From NCBI RefSeq assembly GCF_002999335.1, contig NW_020312048.1:310001-374000 (forward strand): 64,000 nt of DNA, read 5' to 3'. The notes beneath the pieces were generated by a model, which made no database searches, had not been told where the DNA came from, and saw only the letters and a list, made by a program, of their open reading frames with translations. Each line of letters starts with the position of its first letter. The stretch's first letter is position 1. A program made the translations under genes and the position numbers. Shown one piece after another: positions 1-12,679 of this stretch. Source of the stretch: Cyclospora cayetanensis (lineage: Eukaryota; Apicomplexa; Conoidasida; Eucoccidiorida; Eimeriidae).

Positions 1-95
1 TGAGCCACCGACGGGCGTGCCAAAGGCCGTCATCAGGAGGCAGCATTACACATTTTGAGGTAAAGAAGCGTCAAGTAAGTGATAGATTGGGTTAC

Positions 96-1183
96 CGGTA
101 GTTAAGGCCTCGAGCTTGTCAAACGGGCAGCGATAGATGCGCCGCAAAAAGCATGAATTCTGGCGGTTGTGCAACAGGTCTGGGAAGTGCCCATAAAACA
201 CGACCTGAGGAGGGAATCAAAGATTTTGCGAGGGCAAAATTATGGGTAACAATATTTTTCTATCAGTCATATAGCCACTACCGGGGACAATATATGCGAT
301 GTTTGAAAGGATATGCTAAACAGAGTAGCGGCCCCATTGTCACACCTTCTTAGCGATTAGGTAGAGAAGGGGGTTGATAGCGGCCACTTGGTCGTTGAAA
401 GCAATATCGTATCCCACATGGCCTGATGGTAACAATGGCCCACAGCATCTCTGGACATCTTCAGTTGCGCTCCAGATTCTGCATCACAGCGACCAGACCT
501 GTTATCCGCAGCAGGCTTACCTGTAACTATGGCGGCAAGTACTACGTACAGCATCCGCAAGACCGAACAGACAATGCGGAAACGCCCCAAGATGGATTGC
601 GGAAGGAAGGACCCGAAGACTATTATATTTAGCCTTGCTGAGGCCAAGACACGCAGAGGCGTCAGTTGGGGGAACGGAGAATCAGTGGCACATGTGTATG
701 GTACGCCACAGCATAGATTGATACCAGAATGTGTAGAAATCGCGTTCCCACTTCAGTACGAGCCCCATCCCCGAAGAAACGCCGACCAGTCTGCCCCAGA
801 TGCTCAAGTCACGACACTACCAAGGCAGAGACTGCATGCCACGTTATTGCCACTAACGACACAAAAACAGCGTACGGGAAGATGGTACGTGGCTGCGCAG
901 GAGGCGGAAGGCGCTGCCTGCTAGGAAAGCAGCCCCCTGTGGTCCACTCTTGGACTTTCACTTTTAGAGAGCTAGATCAAGGCGTTTGCTCACGGTCTTT
1001 TGCTGCATGCAGACATCTATGTTTGTCCAGATGGGACGTGAAGAAATCAACTCTGTGTGAACGACATCGTGAATTTTGCAGGATGGCATGTGTGTGGAGA
1101 GCTGTCTCCAAAACAAGCTGCTCGGCGCCCCCAATGCCAAGATCAAGGTGGAAGAATGCGACTTTTTGTGGTAGACTGGCCAT
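96..1183 (-). CDS. ALG2: ALG2 alpha-1,3/1,6-mannosyltransferase, first four exons (gene continues past the left edge)
   Basis: ALG2 adds the second and third mannoses to the dolichol-linked oligosaccharide on the cytosolic face of the ER. Four exons join in phase: 1183-994, 637-521, 422-346 and 204-96. Exon 1 starts at the ATG at 1183 and carries the GT-B N-terminal signature (FFHLDLGIGGAEQLVLE) and a TSHLDKHRC block like the family's T-x-H-x-D-x-x-H-C. Exon 2 has VFGSFLPQSILGRF followed by the hydrophobic membrane-associating segment. Exon 3 has DQVAAINPLL, matching the family DQ(V/L)S-x-C-I-P. Exon 4 has FYGHFPDLL and LRRIYRCPFD, matching FYCHFPD-x-LL. The usual Cys before HFPD is Gly here. 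All donors and acceptors are GT/AG with matching phases (1,1,0,1). The C-terminal nucleotide-sugar domain lies outside the window. Divergent from the ProRS gene. Confidence 0.9.
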
Positions 1184-1770
1184 TTCGTCATGACGAATAA
1201 TATGCATTCCCAGTGGCCGACAACCCAAGTATGGGCCACAATTCGCAAATATCCACTGACCCACGTTATATAGGGGCAAGGCGCGTTTTCGGGAGCTCGC
1301 TTCAAATTAGATATACCTGATTTAGGAAAAGAATACACCACCCGCGAGGCAAGATGCAGGACTTTCGCTAAATCGGCTGCATGCCACCGCCGATGCTCGC
1401 GTAAGTAAATCAGAGCCGCAGCCATTGCAAAAGTAGAGCTTAAACGGTGGGACAGCATCTAATCGTCCATACTTTTACAATTTTCTCGTCTTAGTTAATC
1501 GGTTTTCTACTGATATGCAAGCTTTTCAGCACCGCGCACAGGTACAAGGTCCTATGTTTTTGATGCCCTTATCACATTACAACTGCGAATGCAGGTGCAT
1601 CCAAATCATCTTCGCAACACAGTTTGTTTCAGCATGAATTTATAATGAATCTTGCCGGAAACAGCTCTAGTCTTTAGTGAGAAAAGCCAACTTGACGGCG
1701 ATCCCACATGCCAGGTGATGCTGCAACATGAACCGTCGCAGTTCACACTTCCCCATCATCATGCACAAAG
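1184..1770. promoter_or_regulatory. Divergent intergenic region between ALG2 and ProRS
   Basis: This 587-bp stretch separates the two start codons, so it should contain both promoters and 5' UTRs. I see no protein-like reading frame. No core promoter motif can be assigned by eye. Confidence 0.4.
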
Positions 1771-4134
1771 ATGGGTCAATTGACCAAGTGGAGGCCTGCG
1801 CGCTTCACTCTAATTCTTCCTCTGTGCCTCCTCTATTTCCTCGTCGTTGCTGGGAAACTCGGACTACCGGGCGCGGCGGTGTCTCTTTGTTTGAAGGATA
1901 AGGAGACTGTAACTGCAACACTGGCTTTCCACCTTGTAGGCCACACTCCTTCTCCTACCCGCTCGTTTCCCTTGTCATGCTTAATGAGCACTAGAGAGCT
2001 GTTTCTACGGAGTTTGGCCCTTCTGGATTCGAGAAACCGGTCCACACCCGCTCGCTCCTGCACAGCATTTGTCCCTTCCAAGACCCACTCGTTCGTTATG
2101 CAGCATACGATTGGGGGCAGAACAGACGAACTCCACTATTCGCATGGAGCTGAGAGGGGCCTGGAAGGCAAGACTTCCAGAGCTGCAGTGCCACGCAACC
2201 AGGAGCTAACCCAGGAGGCTTTCATGTCCAGCTGCTTGCCGCGCGCCTCTCTTGCGAGCAACTTGCTGCTGCCAGACTGTGCACAGTTGAACCGAGCGCG
2301 TGGATCTGCCTCACTGAGCGAAAATGATCAGGCGTTTCTAGACGAAGCTGCAGGCAAACAGCTGAGCTTGGGCCTGCCCCCTGGAGAAGTTCCTGCTAAA
2401 CCGGGAGTTAGGCAATTGCCAGCGAATTCGGAACAAAACATGGCAATTGCTGACAATGGCCACACCCCAACCGATAGGATTGCTGCTGCTACCGCCGCTG
2501 GAAGGCTGCTGGAACGGGCTCGCCTGCTACAGAGTACGGCCTCGGGTCTGTACTGCGTGCTCCCCTTGGGTTTTCGTGTCATGAAGAAGATCGAAGCCAT
2601 TTGCCATCAAGAACTTGCAAGGATAGGAGCGGCGCCATTATGCCTACCGAATCTCATGCCGATGGATTGGCTGCAGAACTCAGACGTATGAATGTACTCA
2701 TCTGTAGCGTTAACGGCGGTGTTAAGAACAGGGTTCATCCTACTGGCACTTGATGCCAAGAGCAAATTGTGATTGTGGCTTTCGTTTGTTAGACAAACAC
2801 ATTTTGGTTTTCGATAAAGTATCAGTTTATAATAAGCTCCATCCACTCGCTCAAGAGTGCTAAGTACAACTAGACATGCCCTGCGTATTAATTCGCGACG
2901 ATGTGCTTAACTGCTCCTCAGCGAGTACGCTCCTTCGGGGAGTCACTCTACCGGCTTCACGACCGTCGTAAACGGCAGCTTTTCCTGCCTCCAACTTGTG
3001 AGGAGGCAGCTGCTTGGTTGGCCTCCACTGGCGTGAGGAGCCACAGGGAGCTTCCGTTGCTTTTCTACCAAATCGGCCCGAAGTTTCGCGACGAGTTCCG
3101 CCCTCGCGCAGGCTGTCTCCGCTCTCGTGAATTCGTGATGCTAGAAGCATACTCGTTCCACCAGGACGTAGCGTGTCGGGATACACAGTACCGAGAGATG
3201 GACGAGTGCTTCAGACGAATATTTGCCCGTCTGGGTGCGACGCCTGTGTACAGAGTACCGGCAGATCCGGGCACCATGGGTGGTCCTTGCAGCCACGAAT
3301 ACCACGTGAGGCGCAAAGCACCGTCTTCAATACTCTGTTTGAGCGTGGGATTTCGAGTGCAGCTCTTCATGTATCGTTGTTCAGCCTCTTCAGTGCGAGA
3401 GGAGTGTGGCTGCAGGCTCGCTGGGGTGATCTCCGTGTGTCTTGCCACAGGTCTCTAGCGAACTGGGGAGTGATAACGCCGCATCTGGCCTCATTGCGCA
3501 GGATGGCAGTGGCAGCAGGCACAACACTGCTACTCAAGCAGTAGCTATCGAGAGACTTCCCCCTGGCAGGAGCTTGGAGGTTGCTCACTGCTTTCAGTTG
3601 CCTGGGGTGTACTGCGAAGCTGCAAAGGCCCGCTTCACAGACTCTCAGGGGGTAGTACGAGTTCCTCTAATGAATAGCTACGGATTAGGCGTGTCTCGTC
3701 TTCTTGCACACTTGGCGCTAACGCATCAGGATGCAAAGGGAGTGTCTTTTCCGCCACAAGTGGCGCCTTTTTGTGTGGCGATCCTCCCTCAGCCAGCAGC
3801 GCGTTGGAATAGCAGCAACCGTTCAACACGCGTAGCTGTGGCCCTCTTTAGACGCTTGCAGAAGATAGCAGCAGACGTAGGCGGCTTTGCCGACGTTTTG
3901 CTGGATGACCGTCGAGGTCTTAGCCTTCACCAGATGCAGGCGCATGCAGATCTTGTGGGGATTCCACGCCAGGTAGTCATAAAAGAAAAACTGCTGTGGC
4001 CTCCTGGAAGGGCTCGTGTACTCTGTATCTCACGCAGGACTGGTACAGCTGAAATAAAACCGCTAAGGTCTGCTTTGGCTGCGCTGAAAGACGCCTTTTT
4101 GGAATTTGGAACGAGCAGCAAACAGAGTTTGTAG
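1771..4134 (+). CDS. Bacterial-type prolyl-tRNA synthetase, probably apicoplast-targeted
   Basis: Charges tRNA-Pro with proline for organelle translation. Three exons join in phase 0: 1771-2685, 2922-3305 and 3451-4134, giving about 660 residues. The class II catalytic core has a motif-1 region (LPLGFRVMKKIEAI), motif 2 (FYQIGPKFRDEFRPRAG), REFVMLEAYSFH and motif 3 (MNSYGLGVSRLLAH). The C-terminal anticodon-binding domain has VLLDDRRGLSLHQMQAHAD and LVGIPRQVVI. These follow the bacterial ProS layout, not the eukaryotic cytosolic EPRS/ProRS type. Residues 1-40 contain a hydrophobic run (LILPLCLLYFLVVAG) that looks like a signal peptide. About 200 poorly conserved residues follow before the core, which fits a bipartite apicoplast leader. 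A large bacterial-style editing insertion is not evident between motifs 2 and 3. Apicoplast rather than mitochondrial location is inferred from the leader. Ends 217 bp from the convergent kinesin stop. Confidence 0.92.
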
Positions 4135-4351
4135 GCACCTGTTGTCTTACAGGAATGCGCCATGTCATTTATATCCACCACTGCTTGATATACTTAATCT
4201 AATGTGCGAGTGGAGTGTCACCCGATAAAACCTTCACCCTGCACTGCTGCAAACGCACCAGCGTAGTCTGCTTAGCAAGCAAGAAGGGAACTATCGTAAA
4301 AGAGGGTTGCTGATCCTCCGCCAGAAACAGACGAACAAACAAGCATCTCTT

Positions 4352-7300
4352 TTAGGCAGCGCCGTTTTTACGCCTGCGGCCAAGTGAAGCCATCATGTTC
4401 GCGAAGCCTTTGTTGCGGGGATCGCCTGTAAAGGCTGGAGCTCTGCCTGCCATTTTGCTACCTATTGCGGAAGTGTCGGCACTGGGTAAGGTCGGTGGTT
4501 CCTCTGCTGCAGGGCTGGGAGAGGCATCTCTGGAGGGTGTTTGCCGTTGTGGGAGAGAGGAGCCTTTTTCAACAGGAACAACGCTGGACTGAGCCTCCGG
4601 TGCTACAATTTTAATGAGCCTTGAACCCTCGGCGTCCTTTGCAGAGATGGGCTTGTCGGCCCTTGCAGCGCCTCCACTGGCTCTTGAGGGAGCACGCGTT
4701 TCACGCTTCACTAAACCTCGGTCAGCACCAGCCTGCACTAACGCAGAGCTGCGCTTTGATGTCTGCTTATGCCTCGCGGGCACAGCAACGGGGGTTGGCG
4801 ACGGCACCACTGAGGAAGCTGCGACAGAGCGGAAGCATGAACACACCCGATCCACTTACACGCTGCCCCACGATGAGCAAGTAGAGAGTGACTGTGCCCC
4901 GATTTTTGTTTATATCATATCATGAAGCGTTTAGTGCTAAAAGTTTACTTAAGACAATAAATGGAGCTACACTAAGCGGAGTGAGCCTTCTTTCCTCCAC
5001 GCCTCCCCCCGTATCCCGACAGCACAACCCGATGGATAAGAGACATTTAATTTATCTTTCTCGTCATATTACTTCAAACAGTAGTACTAGTATCTTCTTT
5101 CTCTCCCCTCCCAGCAAAACGAACTACCCAATGGATAAGAGGTATTCGGTTTCTCTTTTACGCCATGTTACTTCAAAGAGTAGTGCTAATATGGGGTTGG
5201 TGCTCACCTCGCGCAACCACCTTTGACTTCACTCTCGACTTTGTCGAGACAAGGCTCTTCCTCAATGATCGTTTTTGCGGTACTGCATGTTCGCCATCAG
5301 CAGTCACTTCCACGGGTTCAGCTTGCAGCACTCTTTCGGGTTCCTCAACTTCCGGCTTGGAAGTCGCAGCTTCCAGTTGCTCCTTCAGGTAAGAGACTTC
5401 TAGTTCCAACTCTCGGATTCTCTCACTTTTTTCTGCCTCCGCCTGATTCGCCGCGACCAGTTGTTCCTGCAGCAGGGCATACAAGAGCCTCTTCACTTCC
5501 ATATGGACTCCCCTGTAAAGAGGGCCAAAAGTATATCGTGTTTTTTTCGAAGTACACTGGTTCAAGATTGTGTCACTAACCTCTAGAAGCTTAGCTTCGC
5601 GTCGATCTACGCTCGTGTGGAACTTAATCTGATCCTGAAGATCTGCTATTGTTGTATTTGCAGCAAGAAGCTCCATGTAGAGCGCCTGGTTCAGCCTCCT
5701 CACATCCAGCTCAACAGCTCGGCATTCTTCAAGGCGCAAGCGCAAATGAGACACATACCCCTGCAGCATATGGACGTCCCTTGACAGGGCCTTCTTTTCC
5801 TGAGGACACCATGAGCAGCCAAGGTTGCGCAGTGCAAATGTTGGGAAGTGCTGTGCATCCAAAACTAACTTGTTCAACCCTTTTATTACAGACCCAGCAA
5901 ATTAGCAATCCTGTGTCCATACCACATCATCTTCATGGGCCTTAAGCTCATCCCAATGAGCCATTGTCCTAGGAATCATCAACAGGCACCGATTTTCTTC
6001 CTTTAGCTCGCGATTTATCTCTAAAAGCGTTGCGTTTTCCCCTTTCACGTTTATGTAATCCTCTGTTCATACAGATTGGCAAACCGAAAACGATGAAAAG
6101 CATTTGCATAAAATCTATTCGCTCTGCTGGTATGATATCTACCTGCTCTAATAAGCGCTGGCTCTCATGCGATCAATGTGAAAGCCCTACCAGAAAGGAG
6201 CCTGTAGTCAATGTCCCGCTCGGCCAACCGAATAGAGAGTTCCTCAAGTTTGGCCATCAGTTTTCCGAACTTTGCGTTTGTGTCTTTGTCTACGCGGTTT
6301 GGAGAGTTTGAGTCTGTAAGTTCCGCCTTAAAGCTCCAAAGGGCTGCCAGCATTCTATCGCAATGTTCAGTCAGTTCGATCCTCTCTAGCTGCACACCAG
6401 TACATCGTGCATGGTACGGAGATATTGGCACGCATCGACAAGAGTTCATTTAGCAGTGTCCATTAAACAGATTTTTTGGCAGCATGTGATTTGTACCCAT
6501 GCTGCAGAGACAAAAAATGACAGTGCACCTGCATGCGACCTACACAGCTAGCCTACCAGGCCCCTTTTGACTGAAACCTGAATTTCCTTGAGCTTCTGAG
6601 TAAAATGGTCTCGGAGTTGACCCAAAGCTTTTCTCATTTCTTGCTGCTCATACAATAGTGCCAGCATGTGCTGCTCCCATGGTGGAAGAACCTGCAAAAT
6701 GGATTCCACTGTCTCTTCCTTCTTGCTCTCCACCATCTGAACGACAAGGGCACATGCGGCACATAAATGCATGCGCAAACAACTACAATTTAGCCAGAAC
6801 ACCCTTACCGAGGAGCCTACGAGGAAATGCGAAAAACCAGGCGAAGGCCGGAGGTGCGCCTTTATTTTCAACCGCCATAATCTGAAACACAACACTAGCT
6901 CAAGATTGCATTCACCTTAGCTGTCTCCGGGTCCGCAACTGTCTTGCTCTTCTCCGCGGTGATCTGCTTGGAAAATATTAGCTCCAAAGCACCGACAGCT
7001 TCGCTTTCGGTAGCCGGAACTTTTGGACTAGCTCCCTGGGGGGACCACATTCGTAGTGCAGGAGTCCATACTCTAGTGTGCACCAATGTCAGTGCAGTAG
7101 GAAGAGGATATGTTGCTGACCAGAGGGAATTTTACTTTTACACTTATGTGGACGTGAAAAACGTACCTCGTCATTTTGGCTAGATGAACCCTTCTGAGAT
7201 GCAACGGAAGCCGCGAGAGCCATAAGGGGTGGCGACTGCTGCTCCTTGCTTTCCATCTGCTGGACTTCACCATCGTCTTCACTAGCCGTTTCAATCACCT

Positions 7301-10300
7301 CCGCCAACATGACTCGCCTGCATGAGCCACAGCGAAGACAACCAACCTTTGGGTGCGCCCCCTGAACTCCGTTCACTTTCTCCTTCATCGTTGCCTTTAG
7401 AGACTGAAAGGCATTTATCTTCCGCAGAAGGCGGTCAAGACTACGCTTGGAGTTTCCACTAGCTAGCCGAGGCTTTAAAGAGCCAAACTTACGATAGGGC
7501 ACTACCTATTGCAGCGTAGACCAAGGGACGTATCTGATCAATATCGAGAAAGCCTTGAGCCCTGGCTGCTTCCCCGACGGGATCCCCCAAGCCTGATGCA
7601 AGATTGAGCGGTTCTGAGTCTCTCTTTTCTCTAACGCGGTCGAGAAAGGACCTCAGCGATTCATTTTCTTTGTCTCGAAAGAGCAGCGCTCCATCCTGGG
7701 CCCTTGATGAGGCAGAGGCCGTGCTGAGTACTGAGAGACCCAGGCGATGCATCAAGGCGCAAATGTGGCGGATCTGATTGCTCAACTCTGTGCTGCGCTT
7801 CTTGGCTTTTGCAAGCGCTTCCTTCTCGTTTTGCATTCGGCTGCGAAGAGCAAACCACGACAGCAGCGCAGGGCTAATAGACAGATCATGCAGCATACAG
7901 CAGACAGCGTGGCAGTCTAACAGATGCCCGAGCCAGGGAGTAACCATACAAGAACAATGTCTATGTGAATGAGATTATAAGTAATTTTAAAACTCACTAG
8001 AGAACTTTTGAGACAACCTCCAAGCCCATTTCCTTCGCTCTTTTTAACTTAGCAGCCCAGCCTTCCCTCTCTGCCTTTTGCTTGAGGATGAGTGCCCTAA
8101 ATTTTCGAGCTTCACTGGTGTCACGCTCATGATCCACAGGCTCCTCTACTGTTGATGGCTCTACCGCTATCTGTTGATCGGTAAGGATTTCACTGGCTTG
8201 CTTGGAAGGAGCAAGTGCTCGTCCCTTCTTAACGGCCTTCGACACTTTTACCTTGGCTTTCTTCTCCCCTTTCGTTCGAGCAACCTTTGTTTTAGCCGCA
8301 GTTCCAGCTGCCTTTGCGTGCTTCCCCTTGCGCTCAATGGCAACTCCATCATGAGTTTGCACACCAGCCCCCGCTTCCTCTGTCTCAGCTTCTGGTGCTG
8401 CCTCGTGATCTGAAGTCTCGGTAGCAGATGACTCTTCGCAGCTCAGAGCGTCTTCGGCTGGGGTAGGTGGTTTATCGTCAATAAACTCAAGCTCCTGCAA
8501 CGCCCCTTCTATGGAGTGTTCCAGGGTCTCGAACCGCAAGACGCCACCAGCCGACTCGCCGCTAGACGATGAGCGGAGAGTGCCATAAGTCTTCAGGCCC
8601 AGACATACACAGCACCAAACTACGGACAATGTACTAGCGTGGACAAGGCCGGTACGTCTATCTGAGCCTACGAGCTGACCGCAGTACTACCTCTTACAGC
8701 CTGCCCTTCTTCGGCAGCTCTACCTCTTGTACTACCCCGTACGAGTGCCGTGTACTAGAAATCCGATGAGCATATACCATTTCTGCGCGGTGTGTATGTG
8801 CTCATCAATCAAAAACACTGCACTGAACGCAGTGATTGGCTCACATCGTGCTTTATATCCTGACCGAAGCGACCCAGCAAGCTGAGGGCGTGCGTCATGG
8901 ATGCACGGACTCCTGGGTCTTCAGACTCAGCCTGGTTCAGGCCGTCGATGTCACGAAGTCCGTATCGAGCGGCGGCTAGGGTTTCCATTCTTCGGAATGT
9001 AGAGGGCCTACGAATAATCAGAGCACTTAATCGTCGTCGCAATTTAAGTGGCGCAAACGAAGTCTACAGTTAATGACACGAAGGCTATGTACTCTTTGTT
9101 ACCGCGAGCTCGGCAGTGTCCGCAAGCTCCCCCAACAGCAATCGAACTAAGCTCCAATGACTAGAAGTGCCCAGTGCACAAGACTTCTTGAAGACAGTAT
9201 GGTCTGCGCTACTTGCTGAGCTTTAGGAGAGCACGATGGCTCTGACGTTGTTCACTAAAGTGAAGAATGATAATACGCCTGTCTAAGAGTACACTCACTG
9301 GCGCAGTGTACGCGCCCTTTGCAAGCTTCCACCTGCCGCACTGGGTGGGGCAGGTGACGCTGTAGCTTTGATTATGAACTGCTGGAACTTTGCCACTTTG
9401 CTTTCCAAATCATTCTGAGCACACAAGATTTGTTGAAAAAGCTCATCCCTCGAAGGCTTTCCCTAATATGTGTTGAAGTCTGCAGGCTCAGTTGTCAGAA
9501 TTACTAAGCTGTTTGCTTTTGGCCTGCCTTTAGAATTCTGATTTGTTCATCGTTCTCCACAGAGTGCTTCGCAGACACTCCAGCGGTGACACCACCCTCA
9601 GAAAGTTCCTTAAGTTGTGAATGAAGCCTGAATACCCAGAGCACTTCACCATACACTTCTTGTATGCACAGAAACGTCCCGCACATCTTTTTCCCCACCA
9701 CCTTTATGCGCTCTGAGTCAGCTACACAAAACTAACTGGCCAAACCACTGGCAGTCTATATCCCGTTTAGAATCGCATAGTCCACTGCCCAGCAAACACC
9801 TGTAGCAATCTAGTTTCCATACGCCATAGATTCGCTTACATTGCGATAAGCTTTTTCTGCTGCGCAATAAGTGACTGTTCCGGGGAAAAAAAGTTTGCGC
9901 AGATCTTCTTCTTTATTTCTTTGCACTTCATCGCGAAGCGAAGCGTTGAAAACGATGTGTCTAAGTAACGACTAGAGGGGTGTACAGCAACCAGCACTGC
10001 TGCTCGGCTGTTGCCCCCGAGAGCTTTCTGAGCATATCAACACAGCGCAGTCCAAAAATTTAGAGGCAAAAGATTGTAGTGACCTTAAATGAACCCGTGT
10101 GAATTGCACCGCGTGGTCTGTTGCAAGATGGAAGAATTCGTGTGTATTAAACTTGGCAAAAACTAATTCTATTCGGCTGAAAAGTATACAGGTAGTCTGC
10201 AACAACCCCTACTTGAAGAAGTCGAGTAAGTTTGGAGTCACGCCATGGAATATATACATCCTTCTCAGATTTCTTCCCCTTCTTGTCATCGCTTTGCTGC

Positions 10301-12679
10301 TGTGCTTGCTTTGAAAGTTTGGATATGACCTCGCTGCGGTCAGGGTACACAAAGTTTGAGACCGTCACACAGCATAATTAGGATACATCAGACAGAGCTG
10401 TAAGACGATTGCTACGAGCTTCAAAGTGCTCCAGGATACACGATACTGTTCCAGTAACAACGGTGAATGATCGTACGAAAGAAGAAATAAGGACTTGTTG
10501 ATAGCTTTTCCCTCTTCGAGGACCAGCTTTGCATTTTCCATGCCCTCTGAGGCTCTGCCAGCTTTCTCATTTCCAGCCAGATCGACTATTTTCAGCTCGC
10601 CTCGTCGGCTAACATTTGTGCCATCCTCAAAAGTACTCGTGGATTCCAGAGTAATAGAAAATACGACGTGGGATCTGAAAACAACAGCAGTAGAACACAC
10701 GAGTGGTGGAAGCTCAGAGCATCTTACTCATAGCTTTGTACTGCAGGGCTTCGCCTCCAGAGCCACGAAAAGCAAATGACAGCACTCACCTAGACGAAGT
10801 TTCATTGAAATTCGTGCACGCGAAATGACGCCGCTGCTCAGCTCTGCTCAGTAGTAGAGGCAAACACAACCAGCCAAAGGCAGTTGCGACAGGTAGCCCT
10901 CAGTAGTATCAAGCTGAAAACTGAGAACTACTGCCTTCTGTCAGGAGACACTAGATTAGAAAACTAAGCCTCCCTCGTACAGCAATCAACAATGCAGCGA
11001 CTACCTTGGCCCAAGGGCTACCTGAAAATGCACTACTGCCGCATGGGCGGCTGCATTTACTTGGATAAAATGGTCATTACTTCTTCCATTGAGGCCACCA
11101 CTTCTTCGTGGAGGCCCACTACCACAAAGCCTTTCTTTGGATCTTCTTTGACATCCAAGTTTTCCACTGCTCCGCCACGAGGGCCTTCTTGCAACAAATC
11201 ATTCACTCGCTCCAAGTATATTTCCACGTATGATACCCTCATGAGATACTCCTTAGAACGCAAACAAGGAGCCGTTGGCCTTTGCCCATGAGTTTTGTAA
11301 ATCAATGCTTGCAGAAGGGTCAAGAATCCCACTGCTGTGCGGTCAAATAGAGTCTAGTGACTAAAAAGTCATTCTGCGATCCGAAGTTCCACCAAGAGCA
11401 CGTACGATACATGCGCGTAAGTAGAAACCCACTCTGTTTTCGCCGTCCTCAAGGGCTTCCGCCTTTCGGGGAGATTGAAGCTGGTCTTGCTCTAGCGTGT
11501 CTTCCTTTTCTGCAGCAGCTTCCGCCATTTCCTCTTGAAGCAATGAGGAATCCGACATGCAGTCGAAAAACTCTGCAAGTGATCGTGGCAAAATACCAGG
11601 GTCTTCTGCTACTCCCATGATGGAATGCGTCTTCCCGGACCCTGCATAATTTGTCCGAGCCAGCGCCACATATCGCAGTGCAAAATGATTCCGGAAGGAC
11701 TGCACCAGACAGTCGATAATATTTGAGAGTCCCGTCGTAGAACTCATCGGGATTCGAGGTAATGCCACAGCAAATGACAGAGCGTTGCGCAGCACTCGGC
11801 TCCGTTTCATGTTACGCATATAAGGGCAGTGATGGTGCACCCGAGTGTGAAGGACCAAACACGTTTTGCAGAGCTCACCAGTTTGTCCATATGCAAACAC
11901 GCAGCCATTGATTCCCTTGAATGCATCCAGAACGATATCCCTCGCCACGTAGCCAAAAACTTCGTCATTTTCAGCTGCATGTACAAAACCACATGGTAGA
12001 CTACGCTATCCCAACGACTGAAAAACGACCACAAAAAGTGCGTGGCACCCACGGGACTTATTCAAAGTCCAAGTCAAAGGTACCTAGCACCACGCTATTT
12101 TTCCATTAACACACTTGTCTACTACCATTGTGGTTACGATTCAAAGGCCGTATTGGGAAAGCCACAGGGTGCCCAGGCGTACCATCATCATCGAAACATC
12201 TGTCAAACGCGTAGTACCTTTGTACCTGGTCCTTTTGTGCCTGAGTTTTCTCAGCGACCTTTTTAGACGCTTTTCCCAGTCGTGTTTCTTCAAGTTCCGT
12301 CTGTGTCGGTGGCTCAACAATCAGCTGCATTGACTTTTGTTCAATCTTCCAGGCCATGATGTGCCCGGCCTCGACCTAAATACACGTTTATCCAAAGAAC
12401 TGGTGGCCATGTAAGAGTTATGGGTAAATCATCAGGCTTTGCACGATATTTTGGCGAACTCACCTTCGCGACCACGGGTCGGACTACCTGGATTCTACCT
12501 AAGTCCTTGGATGTTCAATCGGGGCTCCAACCTACCTCTTTTGGGAAAAGCGGGCGCATACGCGTGCAGACCCTGATGCTTTCTTCCACTGATTCTGGAT
12601 CTACTGGGAGACCTTCATCTTTAGGGTCTGCCATCTTGACCTTGCGGCCCTTGGACGTTCCTTGTTTAACGAGTGACAT
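4352..12679 (-). CDS. N-terminal-motor kinesin, 21 exons
   Basis: ATP-driven microtubule motor of about 1,579 residues. Phase-consistent exons: 12679-12536, 12375-12183, 11974-11879, 11641-11433, 11251-11061, 10843-10790, 10674-10477, 10333-10213, 10027-9840, 9627-9528, 9462-9299, 9007-8819, 8561-7998, 7840-7506, 7462-7167, 7035-6916, 6736-6557, 6389-6191, 6062-5923, 5799-5208 and 4818-4352. The motor has an RVCTRMRPL start, P-loop GQTGSGKTHS (about residues 143-152), switch I NETSSRSH (exons 6/7), switch II VDLAGNEKAG, IPWRDSKLTRLLQ and ALGGNS. The rest is coiled-coil-like, with a Lys/Ala-rich stretch around 8200-8350 and a basic C-terminal tail. A degenerate charged insertion follows the P-loop in exon 4. 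Subfamily not assignable by eye. Intron 10 needs a GC-AG pair. Exon 20 may hide a 69-nt in-frame intron (5581-5513). The motor exons are very secure; the tail exons are less so. Confidence 0.88.
4998..5195. repeat. Diverged tandem duplication inside the last kinesin intron
   Basis: Two copies of a unit of about 99 bp lie head to tail. ATGGATAAGAG occurs at 5032 and 5131, each followed by a T-rich block and then by the related words ATTACTTCAAACAGTAGT and GTTACTTCAAAGAGTAGT. The copies lie in the intron 4819-5207. Confidence 0.75.

Noticed and set aside
4395..4925. Plus-strand open frames opposite the last kinesin exon
   Set aside because: Shadows of the minus-strand coding exon 4818-4352, which is phase-linked to the preceding exon.
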